From positions 62,001 through 126,000 of the forward strand of contig JAGBAA010000076.1 of NCBI GenBank assembly GCA_017939795.1: a stretch of DNA of 64,000 nucleotides. The letters run 5' to 3'. The position numbers were made by a program, and so were the translations under genes. This DNA is from Thermoguttaceae bacterium (lineage in GTDB: Bacteria; Planctomycetota; Planctomycetia; Pirellulales; Thermoguttaceae). The notes beneath the pieces were generated by a model that had not been told where the DNA came from, searched no databases, and saw only the letters and a program-made list of their open reading frames with translations. Shown here one piece after another: positions 26,563-34,422 of this stretch. The number at the start of each line of letters is the position of its first letter. The stretch's first letter is position 1.

Positions 26563-28127
26563 TTTCCGTCCTCCTGAACTGCGGAAACAGAGTGCGTTTC
26601 CGTCTGCGTTTCCGGATGGTCGTCCGAGACGAGAGCCACGAAAGCGTCTTCCAGCGTTTCGGCATTTCCGCCCAGTTTGCGGATCTCTTCCGCACTGCCG
26701 ACTGCGATGGAGCGTCCGTCGCGCATGATGAGGATCCGGTCGCAGTACTGCGCCTCATCCATGAAGTGCGTCGTGATGATGACCGCGACGCCGGAGTCTG
26801 CCAGTTCGAGGATCCGTTTCCAGAATTCGTGCCGGGAGATCGGGTCCGTGCCGGAGGTCGCTTCGTCGAGGAAGACGATCGATGGTTCATGAAGCAGTGC
26901 ACACGCCATTGCGAGCCGGCGTTTGAAGCCCATGGAGAGTTTCTCGGCATTCATCCGGGCAAACGGCCCTAGCTGGAATGCGTCCATTGCCCACGCGATA
27001 CGTTCCTGAAGAAGTTTCCCGCGTACGCCGTACGCACCTCCGTAGAATTCCATATTCTGCCGGACGGAGAGATCCCCGTACAGGGAAAATTTCTGCGCGA
27101 CGTACCCGGTCTGGGCACGCATTTTTTCGAGATTCTGCGTCAGCGGTTTGCCGTCGACCTCGATCTGTCCCTCTGTCGGCCGATTCAAACCGCAAAGCAT
27201 CCGGAACGTGGTGGTCTTACCGGCTCCGTTGGCTCCGAGCAGACCGAAGATCTCGCCGCTGCGGATCTTGAAAGAGATCTGGTCCACGGCCGTAAAGTTC
27301 CCAAAACGCTGAACGAGATTTTCGACGCGGATCCGGACCGGCGCATCCTCGCGGACCGGATTTTTTCGTACGAGACGCTGCGGGACCGAGCCGCAGATCA
27401 GGGCCTGAAATGCTTCTTCAAATGTCGGCGACTCCGTGAGGCCCTCTGCTTTTTTCCGGATCTCTTCCGGCGTTCCCTGCGCCAAAAGTCGGCCCTCAAA
27501 CAGAATGAGCGTCTGATCGCAGTAGTCCGCCTCGTCCAGGTAAGCGGTGCTCGCGACGACGGTCATGTTTTCCTCTTCGACGATCCGGCGCAGGATCAGC
27601 CACATTTCCCGGCGTGCAAGAACGTCCACACCCACCGTCGGTTCGTCCAGAAGCATGAGACGGGGACGGGAGATCAGCGCACAGATCAGCGCGAGTTTCT
27701 GCTTCATTCCTCCCGAAAGTTTCCCGGCCATCCGCTCCGTAAACCGTTCCAGAAGCGTGATTTTGAGGAGCCTCGGCACTCGCTGCGCAAGATCCGATTT
27801 CGGGATCCCGTGGAGACTCGCGTAGAGCTGAATATTCTCCGCGACCGTCAGATTCTCATAGAGACCGAATTTCTGCGGAACGTAGCCGACCTGATTCTGG
27901 ATCTTTGCAGATTCCCGGACAGAATCCAGTCCCAGAACGGAAACGCTTCCGGAATCCGGGCGCAGAAGTCCGCAAAGGTGGCGCATGAGCGTCGTTTTGC
28001 CCGCTCCGTCAGGACCAAGAAGCCCCGCGATCTGCCCCGGAGCGATCCGAAACGAGACACCGTCCAGTGCTTTCAGCTTCTCTTTGCCGAAGCCGAATGT
28101 TTTCGTAAGATCACGGCACTCGATCAT
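26559..28127 (-). CDS. ABC transporter ATPase, two tandem nucleotide-binding domains
   Basis: 522 residues with two full ABC ATPase domains in one chain. The first has GPDGAGKTT (38-46), the signature LSGGMKQKLAL and LMLLDEPTVGVD. The second has GANGAGKTT near 296, LSMGFKRRLAM (a degenerate signature with Met in place of the second Ser/Gly position) and IVFLDEATSGTD. This is the YbhF/YhiH-type layout. The second signature still keeps the key serine. It powers the permease encoded next, with which it overlaps by four bases. The gene itself starts within the stop of the adaptor gene. Confidence 0.9.
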   Translation of the reverse strand: MIECRDLTKTFGFGKEKLKALDGVSFRIAPGQIAGLLGPDGAGKTTLMRHLCGLLRPDSGSVSVLGLDSVRESAKIQNQVGYVPQKFGLYENLTVAENIQLYASLHGIPKSDLAQRVPRLLKITLLERFTERMAGKLSGGMKQKLALICALISRPRLMLLDEPTVGVDVLARREMWLILRRIVEEENMTVVASTAYLDEADYCDQTLILFEGRLLAQGTPEEIRKKAEGLTESPTFEEAFQALICGSVPQRLVRKNPVREDAPVRIRVENLVQRFGNFTAVDQISFKIRSGEIFGLLGANGAGKTTTFRMLCGLNRPTEGQIEVDGKPLTQNLEKMRAQTGYVAQKFSLYGDLSVRQNMEFYGGAYGVRGKLLQERIAWAMDAFQLGPFARMNAEKLSMGFKRRLAMACALLHEPSIVFLDEATSGTDPISRHEFWKRILELADSGVAVIITTHFMDEAQYCDRILIMRDGRSIAVGSAEEIRKLGGNAETLEDAFVALVSDDHPETQTETHSVSAVQEDGK

Positions 28128-29434
28128 TTCTGCGTTCCGTCGTTGGAGAGTTCGGCGGGATCCGCGTCCGTCTGGGGAAGTGCGGAGGCTGAAACAGTCG
28201 GTTCGGAAACCGGACTCTGCGTTTTGGCTTCGTCTTCTCTGTTTTCCGAAAGAGGACCGCTGAATTTCACGCTGACCGGTGCGCCGAGTTTCAGAATATC
28301 GTCTTCATCCTCCACGAAAACGCGGACTTCGTAAACGAGCGAGGTGCGCAGTTCACGTGTTTCGACCGTCTTGGGCGTGAATTCCGCGTTGGGCGAGATG
28401 AACCCGACCCAGCCTGTCCACGGCGTTTCACGGCCATCCATGCGGATCTCGGCACGCATTCCCATGCGGATCTGCGGCAGTTCCGGCTCCTCAACGTACA
28501 CGCGGACCCACTTCGGAGAAACGAGAGCCAGCGTAAATGCGGGAAGATGCGGCGACGCCAGTTCACCCGGCTCCAGGATCCGGTTCCGGATGATCCCGCT
28601 GCATGGTGCAATGAGTCGGCAGTCCGCGAGGGACTGATTTCGGATCGCCAGGATCGCTTCTGCACGCCCCAGAGCCGCTTTCGTCTGCACGACCTGCGCC
28701 CGTGCCTGCTCAAGCTGCGCTTTCGTCTGCCCGAGCTGCGCCTCTGCCTGAAGAACAGCAGCTTTTGCGGCGGCTTTTTCCTCATCGCGCGGACCATTTT
28801 TGACTTTCTCAAGATTGGCTTCTGCCAGCTTTTTTTCAGCCGTCAGCTTCTCGTAGCGTGACTGCGCGTTTTCGAAATCCTGCGCAGAAACCGCATTGGA
28901 ATCCGAACGGAGTCTCTGATTGCGCTCATAGAAATTCTTCGCGGCAGGAAGCTGTACGTCGATGATGTTCAGCGCGGCTTCCGCAAGCAAAATGTCCTCC
29001 GCACGGCTTCCGTTTTCAGCCTTTTCCAGTTCCGCTTTGGCTGCCAGAAGTGCTCCTTCCGCAGCCTCGACCGTCTTTTCGGCGATCAGGACCGCCCCCT
29101 CGGCGACCTTCACCGCTGCGCGTGCCGTTTCGACATCCGCTTCCGCCTCTGCGGCCTGCTTTTCAAGACGGACGGTTTCAAGAGACGCAAGAAGTTCCCC
29201 CTTTTCGACCCGGTTTCCCTCTTCGGCGTAAACTTCCGCGACACGTTCAGAGATCAGAAACGCAACATTCATCTGCCGATTATCGACGTTTCCATTCACC
29301 GTCAGCGGTCCGGTCGGCTCTTCCTTCCGCTCAATACACCCAGTGAGGAGCAGGAGGATGAAAAGAACGGAAAAATATGGAAAACAAGCGGTGAAATTTC
29401 GGTCCTGAAGTTCAGGAAGACGGATCTTTTTCAT
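28124..29434 (-). CDS. HlyD-family membrane-fusion adaptor lipoprotein
   Basis: 436 residues from the ATG at 29434. The N-terminal helix ends in FILLLLTGC (lipobox, Cys33), so it is probably a lipoprotein. A short biotinyl-lipoyl-like half (VAEVYAEEGNRVEKGELLASL) is followed by a coiled-coil hairpin of about 160 residues rich in Ala/Glu/Lys/Gln, with repeated AQLEQARAQ-type heptads. The second lipoyl half and beta barrel follow (LIAPCSGIIRNRILEPGE, WVRVYVEEPELPQIRMGM). It links the inner-membrane exporter to an outer-membrane channel; no TolC-like gene is in the window. First gene of the three-gene export operon, behind a promoter at 29515-29542. Confidence 0.88.
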   Translation of the reverse strand: MKKIRLPELQDRNFTACFPYFSVLFILLLLTGCIERKEEPTGPLTVNGNVDNRQMNVAFLISERVAEVYAEEGNRVEKGELLASLETVRLEKQAAEAEADVETARAAVKVAEGAVLIAEKTVEAAEGALLAAKAELEKAENGSRAEDILLAEAALNIIDVQLPAAKNFYERNQRLRSDSNAVSAQDFENAQSRYEKLTAEKKLAEANLEKVKNGPRDEEKAAAKAAVLQAEAQLGQTKAQLEQARAQVVQTKAALGRAEAILAIRNQSLADCRLIAPCSGIIRNRILEPGELASPHLPAFTLALVSPKWVRVYVEEPELPQIRMGMRAEIRMDGRETPWTGWVGFISPNAEFTPKTVETRELRTSLVYEVRVFVEDEDDILKLGAPVSVKFSGPLSENREDEAKTQSPVSEPTVSASALPQTDADPAELSNDGTQK

Positions 29435-29514
29435 GATTTTCTTCTCTTCGTTTGAATTTTCCTTCGATGGATGAAGACGGCCGCGGGACTCAAACGCGCA
29501 CAAAATTCCCATCT

Positions 29515-29542
29515 ATTGTACATTCTGTCAGGGAATCGTCAA
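29515..29542 (-). promoter_or_regulatory. promoter of the export operon
   Basis: Minus strand: TTGACG (29542-29537), 16 bases, TACAAT (29520-29515). Confidence 0.66.
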
Positions 29543-29697
29543 GTACTTAGGGTGGGATTTTAACGAAAAAAACGAAAATTCGACCTGCTGCGGTCCGGTT
29601 GCGGAGAATGGGAAATTTGGCGAGCACGGCAAGATAAGGAGATCCGACGGTCTCTCTGTATTCCAGGTTTGCCCCCAAAACACCGTAAGAGCCGCGC

Positions 29698-29960
29698 CGG
29701 TTTTGGAATTCACGCGGATCCCTTTTTGCGTAGAGGCGCAAAGTTTTCGCAGAGGACGCAGAGTGTTTTTTTATTTTGGGAGAGCGGCAATTCAGTCACG
29801 GAGTGACGTTTGCCGCTTTTTTGTTCGGCGATACCGCGCGACAGCGCATTCGCCGGGAGTTGGTGCGGGTTTCAGGGACGGCGGTCTTTCAAAAAGCCCC
29901 CGCATTCCAAACCAACTCGTCTGCCTGCGGTCTGCCGCCCAGGGGCTTCTTGAGTGTGCG
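29698..29960. repeat. dispersed intergenic repeat, copy E
   Basis: Two blocks match other gaps. GGTTTTGGAATTCACGCGGA with GAGGCGCAAAGTTTTCGCAG (29698-29756) has a twin at 31551-31612. CAAACCAACTCGTCTGCC, then GCGGTCTGCCGCCC and GGGGCTTCTTG (29909-29952), matches 36548-36603. The spacer between the export operon and the oxidoreductase (29543-29973) has no gene. Confidence 0.55.
29784..29822 (+). terminator. strong plus-strand terminator without a plus-strand gene
   Basis: GCGGCAA and TTGCCGC enclose a second stem GTCAC-GGA-GTGAC, followed by TTTTTT. No plus-strand gene ends upstream of it in this part of the window. It lies inside repeat copy E and may travel with it. Confidence 0.65.
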
Positions 29961-29973
29961 TCTGCGTTTCTGC

Positions 29974-31257
29974 TCAGACCTCACGGGAAACACCGGGAAT
30001 CGGCGCATCGTAGAGTCCGTCGGCATTCGGAAGGACCGGCGGGTCTGAGTCGAGCGTCAATGCGTCGTGGTTTTCGTAGATCATGTAAGTTTTTCCGTGG
30101 TTTACGGCTTCATCCCAGGAAATGACGCGTCCGGAATACGTCGCCATACGTCCCATGATCCCGATCATGCTGGCGGTGGCTCCTGCCCAGCCCTCATTGT
30201 ACGGGAGGTTCTGTTTGATGGCGTTGATGAGATCCGTGTGCTCGACATCGTAGGGATCGAGGAGATGCTCGCCGCGTTTTCTGGCCCGTGCGACCTGCCC
30301 GCCGCCTTTCGTGCCGTAGACGAATTCGTTTACGCAGTTCCACGTGCCGGCAAGCTGACGGCTCTGACTGTACATTCGGCGACCGTCTTCATACTCGAAC
30401 TCGACGAAATGGTAGCCGAAGATCTCACCCACACGCGGAGTCGCGCCGCCGAAGTACCGCGGAGCACGTCCGCCCATCCCATTACAGCGGACCGGATGGT
30501 AAAGCGGGTCCCAGTTGCCCAGCACGATGTTTCCGACATCCAGATTGTGCACGTGCTGTTCCAGAATATTATCGCCGCAGAGCCAGACGAAATAGTATCG
30601 ATTCCGGATCTGACGCTGCATTTCGGTCGGTTCCTCACCGGTTCCGCGGACGGGGATCCCCCCCATGTTCCAGTAGACGTTGGCGTACATGATGTCGCCG
30701 TACTTTTTTTCCTCCAGGATCTGACGCAGACCATCGAGATAGACTTTCTGATGGCGGCGCTGCATTCCGACACCGACTTTCAGTCCTTTTTCATCCGCCA
30801 GTTTGTTGACCTCCATCAGCATCCGATAGCCGTAGGAGTCGACACAGCACGGTTTCTCCAGGAAACAGTGGAGTCCCTTTTCCACCGCGTATTTGTAGTG
30901 GATCGGACGGAAACCCGGCGGAGTGGTCAAAATGGCATAGACGGCCCCATTCGCGACGGCATAGTCGATCGCTTTCCGGTAGGCATCGAATCCGGTGAAC
31001 CCGGCCTCTTTCGGAAGCCCATAGCGTTCGACCGCCCGCTCGGTCTGGTCCGGAAAAACGTCGCCGACCGCGATGATCTTCGTATTCGGATTCTTCAGGA
31101 AGTTGGCCGCCGCGCCTGTTCCGCGTCCGCCGCAGCCGATCATGACAGCTTTGATGGTCTCGTCTGTTCCGTTCGCATACGCATTGGAAACGGCAGAAAC
31201 TGCGGCCGCTCCGCCGAGAATGAGGCTGGAACCCGGCACAAAATTACGTCTGGTCAT
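29974..31257 (-). CDS. Gfo/Idh/MocA-family oxidoreductase, Tat-exported
   Basis: 427 residues from the ATG at 31257 (AGGAG nine bases upstream). TRRNFVPGSSLILGGAAA at the start is a twin-arginine signal. The NAD(P)-binding domain reads IKAVMIGCGGRGTGAA, then IIAVGDVFPD. The family's EKP motif is in CFLEKPCCVD and places the catalytic lysine near 155. The second half is a beta-sheet domain with many aromatics (YYFVWLCGDNILEQHVHNLD), typical of large planctomycete paralogue groups. Exported members probably act on sugars in the periplasm with a tightly held cofactor; the substrate is unknown. It is monocistronic. Confidence 0.87.
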   Translation of the reverse strand: MTRRNFVPGSSLILGGAAAVSAVSNAYANGTDETIKAVMIGCGGRGTGAAANFLKNPNTKIIAVGDVFPDQTERAVERYGLPKEAGFTGFDAYRKAIDYAVANGAVYAILTTPPGFRPIHYKYAVEKGLHCFLEKPCCVDSYGYRMLMEVNKLADEKGLKVGVGMQRRHQKVYLDGLRQILEEKKYGDIMYANVYWNMGGIPVRGTGEEPTEMQRQIRNRYYFVWLCGDNILEQHVHNLDVGNIVLGNWDPLYHPVRCNGMGGRAPRYFGGATPRVGEIFGYHFVEFEYEDGRRMYSQSRQLAGTWNCVNEFVYGTKGGGQVARARKRGEHLLDPYDVEHTDLINAIKQNLPYNEGWAGATASMIGIMGRMATYSGRVISWDEAVNHGKTYMIYENHDALTLDSDPPVLPNADGLYDAPIPGVSREV

Positions 31258-31407
31258 TTTCTGAACTCCTTGATCTTCTGTCTTCTGAATGGATGGCTGG
31301 TTGGTTGGCCGATCGTTGGGCCGATCGGGAAAGTAAGGAAAGCAGGAAATAGAGAAAAAGAGGACAGCAAAGGCACACCGTCCGCCATTTTCGCCCCTGA
31401 TGTCTCC

Positions 31408-31436
31408 ATCATACCACAGACTCGATAAAAAATCAA
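31408..31436 (-). promoter_or_regulatory. promoter of the Gfo/Idh/MocA gene
   Basis: Minus strand: TTGATT (31436-31431), 17 bases, TATGAT (31413-31408). The leader of about 145 bases contains a run of GGTTGGTTGGCCGATCG-type short repeats. Confidence 0.65.
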
Positions 31437-31550
31437 TCGCGTTTTTCCGCAAATCCTAATCTTTTTTCCGCAGGATCCGGATTTCTGCCGTACACATGTT
31501 CGGATCAGCAGACCAATGCGGAAGGGGCATCGTTTTTTACGGACTTGACG

Positions 31551-31735
31551 CCGGTTTGGGAATTCAAGCGATTCCTTTTCGCACAGAGGCGCAAAGTTTC
31601 CGCAGCGGACGCAAAAGAAGGAGAATGAAACCGTCCTTTCGAAGAAAGGGGGATTTCTTGTCTGCGCGAAAGCGCAAGGGCACGAACTCGTGCCCGTTGG
31701 TCACTGGCGCAGGCGTGCACTCCCAAAAGGCACGA
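31551..31735. repeat. dispersed intergenic repeat, copy D
   Basis: The left part pairs with copy E (see 29698). The right part, with GTTGGTCACTGGCGC near 31698, matches the reverse complement of the GCGCCAGTGACCAATGGG block in copy B. Fills the gap after the phosphoesterase gene; no gene is seen in it. Confidence 0.55.
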
Positions 31736-31737
31736 CA

Positions 31738-32805
31738 CTACTCGATCTCGAACTCAAACGCATTGATGGCAGAGGTCTCGAACGCCTTTTCAGCCGTTTC
31801 GGGGTTCTGCGCAAAATACGGCGAGTATGTGTACGCCTTGACGCGTTTCATGTCGGGCGTGAATTCAAGCATCCGGAGCCATCCGTCGCCGCCATTTCCT
31901 CCGAAACCGCCTCCGAGAGCCTGCGTGTCGAAGAGCATCTGGTAGACCGGTTTCCCGGCGTCATTTTTGTCGACGCGCCATCCCACGCATCCATTGAAGT
32001 CATCCGCAGCGGAAATGTGCCCGGAGATGACCATCCGAACGTTCGGCGTCGAGCGCACAAATTTCTGCCAGATCTCTTCTCCGCTCAGGCCGTCGACTTT
32101 CATGACCGGATACGGATGGCTGGAGCCTCGTTTGTCGCCTCGTTTATGCGAATTCATGTAATTGTGCGTCAACAAAATGACGAAATGGTCCGCATATTTT
32201 CCCGCCGCCAGCGAGCGCGCCCAGTCGAGGAGCTTTTCATTTGGCGCAAACTGGAGCGAAATGACGAGCAGTTTCTGTCCCTGTGGTCCCTGGAACTGGT
32301 AGGCTGCGTTTTCGAGCGTCTTTTTGCCCATGAGATTCTCGCCGACTTCGACCAGAACGCCGTCCCATTTCGGATTCCGATCCACGGGGAAGTACTGGTC
32401 CAGATTCGATTCGCGCGTATTTCCGCCGCCGCTTCCGTAGTCGTGATTTCCCGTGCACAGAACATACGGAGTCTTGCCGTCCAGGAAGCTGAATGCTTTG
32501 GAGGATGCCTTCCACTGCGCAGGTTTCGCGTTGGAGTTCACGATGTCGCCAACACACAGAACAGTCTTCACGTTGAGCGGTTCCAGATTATCCGCGATCC
32601 AGCCGAACATCTGCCAGTACCGCTCGTGATTGCGCGGATTCGTATACTGCTGCGGGTCCGGAACCACGACGATGGTCCAGTTTTCCGGAGATTCCAGCTT
32701 CGGATTCGGAACCTCCGCCGCGGAAAGTCTTTCGGCCGGGAAGGCTAGAGTAAACAGGAAAAAAAGCGTCCAGAGAACGCAAAACGGGGCGAGTATCTTC
32801 TTCAT
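31738..32805 (-). CDS. secreted calcineurin-like phosphoesterase
   Basis: 355 residues from the ATG at 32805 (AGGAG upstream). Residues 1-30 are a signal peptide (FCVLWTLFFLFTLAFPAE, then SAAEV). Metallophosphatase motifs occur in order: VVPDPQ (the first Asp; the usual His is replaced by Gln, as in one subfamily), VGDIVN, TGNHDYG, LLTHNYMNSH and VISGHIS. Such enzymes use two metals to split phosphate esters; the substrate is unknown. A PVDRNPKW stretch in the middle and the C-terminal VKAYTYSP strand are part of the same family. It has its own promoter. Confidence 0.86.
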   Translation of the reverse strand: MKKILAPFCVLWTLFFLFTLAFPAERLSAAEVPNPKLESPENWTIVVVPDPQQYTNPRNHERYWQMFGWIADNLEPLNVKTVLCVGDIVNSNAKPAQWKASSKAFSFLDGKTPYVLCTGNHDYGSGGGNTRESNLDQYFPVDRNPKWDGVLVEVGENLMGKKTLENAAYQFQGPQGQKLLVISLQFAPNEKLLDWARSLAAGKYADHFVILLTHNYMNSHKRGDKRGSSHPYPVMKVDGLSGEEIWQKFVRSTPNVRMVISGHISAADDFNGCVGWRVDKNDAGKPVYQMLFDTQALGGGFGGNGGDGWLRMLEFTPDMKRVKAYTYSPYFAQNPETAEKAFETSAINAFEFEIE

Positions 32806-32893
32806 AATAAACTCCTTTAATGAAAATTGGTTGGAGATCCATTCAAAAATATTCAGGCAGGAAAGCCGAAAAAAACAGCCCGGAATCAATTCC

Positions 32894-32921
32894 ATCATAC
32901 CATGTTTGGCATTTTTTGAAA
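32894..32921 (-). promoter_or_regulatory. promoter of the phosphoesterase gene
   Basis: Minus strand: TTTCAA (32921-32916, weak -35), 16 bases, TATGAT (32899-32894), preceded by five C. Confidence 0.55.
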
Positions 32922-32990
32922 GGGGGCGATGGTGGATTTTCCTCATTTCGTGGAGAAAATCGCAAAAAAGTGAGGAAAGTAAGGAGACGT

Positions 32991-33245
32991 ACTCAAAAAA
33001 CGGAGCGGCCAACGAGCCGCGGTTTTTGCGTTCTGGCGCGGAAGCACGTTTAAAAAGCGCGGAGCGCATTCTGAAAACGGAGCGACCAATGAGCCGCGGT
33101 TTCTACGCCCTGGCGCGGAAGCGCGTTCAAGAAGCGCGGAGCGCACTCTGAAAACGGAGCGGCCAACGAGCCGCGGTTTCTACGCCCTGGCGCGGAAGCG
33201 CGTTCAAGAAGCGCGGAAGCGCGTTCAAGAAGCGCGGAGCGCGTT
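32991..33245. repeat. 77-bp tandem array
   Basis: Three copies of a 77-base unit starting near 32991, 33068 and 33145. Each reads AAAACGGAGCGRCCAAYGAG, then CCGCGGTTT, then TGGCGCGGAAGC. The last copy has an inner 21-base duplication of GCGCGGAAGCGCGTTCAAGA plus A. Frames pass through it on both strands without ribosome sites. Related single units appear at 45520-45570 and in copies B and D. The remaining gap 32806-33370 holds a promoter and nothing else I recognise. Confidence 0.85.
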
Positions 33246-33370
33246 TAAAAATTTTTTGAACATTCCGTAACACTTGGCCGTTCTATAGAATGGAAGCCGA
33301 GATCTCCCGGCCTGTGGGGATAAAAACAGGGCGGGGCGTGGTGTTTGACATTTAAACAAGGAGAAGCAAA

Positions 33371-34231
33371 ATGAACCGATTTCAGCTTTGGGGAAACCGT
33401 GTGTGGTGGTGTTTTTTGGGAGTTCTTTACGGATTCTTCGTCTATTCGGTCATCTTTCCGACCGATGGAAGACCAACGTCCCTGACGGAGTTTCTGCTGT
33501 TGAGCTCAGTCGTTCCGGCAGCATTTCTGATTCCGTTTTTTGTTTTCCGTTTCTGGAAAAATCCGCGATGGTACGCGTGGATCGGCAGTTTTGGTTCCGT
33601 TTTTCTTTCATGCTGGACCGGGAGCCATATCGGCGGTATCCTATTGGCAGATATACCGGAAGCGTCATGGCCTCTTAACTTTCTGTGTCTTCTCATTGTC
33701 TGGCTGGCCGTTCAGACCAGCTGGGTCCTGATCTTCCAGAACCTGGGGATCTTCATTCGGCAAACTTTACACCGTACCGAACGGGGAGAGGCAGCATCCT
33801 CCGCGCTCGAAACACCCCGGTCTTCGTTTCTGGCAGAGTGTGCAGGGTGGGGGCTGACGGCGTGCGCCTGTTTGTTTTTCCTCGGCGCAAATCTCCGAAT
33901 GATGAGCAGTGCGGAAGGAAAACTTTCGGAAATGGTGACGCTGGGGCTTCTTCCCGCTCTTTTGGTTCCGATTCCGTATGCTGTTTTCCGATACTGGGGA
34001 GCCTCACGGAAGGTCTCTCTGCGCAGGACACTCTGCGCATTCCTGCTGGCCGCATTCGTCGTCTTTTCGATCCCGGAGAGCTTTCCCTCTTTCGCGTATG
34101 CACTGAACCGGGACCCTGGATGGTCGTCCTGCGCATTCCGCCTTTTTCTGGGAACGTTCGTGCTGATGTACGCCGTCCAGCTCGTGTACTGCATCAGTAT
34201 CTTTTGCACAAATTCCCGCACTGGGACGTAA
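33371..34231 (+). CDS. hypothetical polytopic membrane protein
   Basis: 286 residues, mostly hydrophobic, with about seven predicted transmembrane helices (WWCFLGVLYGFFVYSVIF, LLLSSVVPAAFLIPFFVF, LNFLCLLIVWLAVQTSWVLI, GLTACACLFFLGA, LLPALLVPIPYAVFRYWG, TLCAFLLAAFVVF and FLGTFVLMYAVQLVYC). A charged loop of about 30 residues splits it in the middle. The two halves look alike in layout, so an old duplication is possible. AAGGAG lies eight bases before the ATG. No family recognised. It stands alone on the plus strand between minus-strand genes. Confidence 0.72.
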   Translation: MNRFQLWGNRVWWCFLGVLYGFFVYSVIFPTDGRPTSLTEFLLLSSVVPAAFLIPFFVFRFWKNPRWYAWIGSFGSVFLSCWTGSHIGGILLADIPEASWPLNFLCLLIVWLAVQTSWVLIFQNLGIFIRQTLHRTERGEAASSALETPRSSFLAECAGWGLTACACLFFLGANLRMMSSAEGKLSEMVTLGLLPALLVPIPYAVFRYWGASRKVSLRRTLCAFLLAAFVVFSIPESFPSFAYALNRDPGWSSCAFRLFLGTFVLMYAVQLVYCISIFCTNSRTGT

Positions 34232-34422
34232 ACTGCCTCTCTTTTTAATGCGGCTGCCCGACGAAAACTGAAAACGCGGACACGCACTCAAAAAAATCCC
34301 ATCCATGGAGAGGCTTTTGATGTGCGTGTGTTTCTGTGGAATTTCAGTGTCCTCTGTGTGAAACCGGGACCGAAAGGGAGTTGCCTTCGGCCCCTTCAGT
34401 CTCGCTGCAAGGCAGGGACGCT

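Noticed and set aside
32991..33245. CRISPR array
   Set aside because: The units are contiguous 77-base copies without unique spacers, and there are no cas genes.
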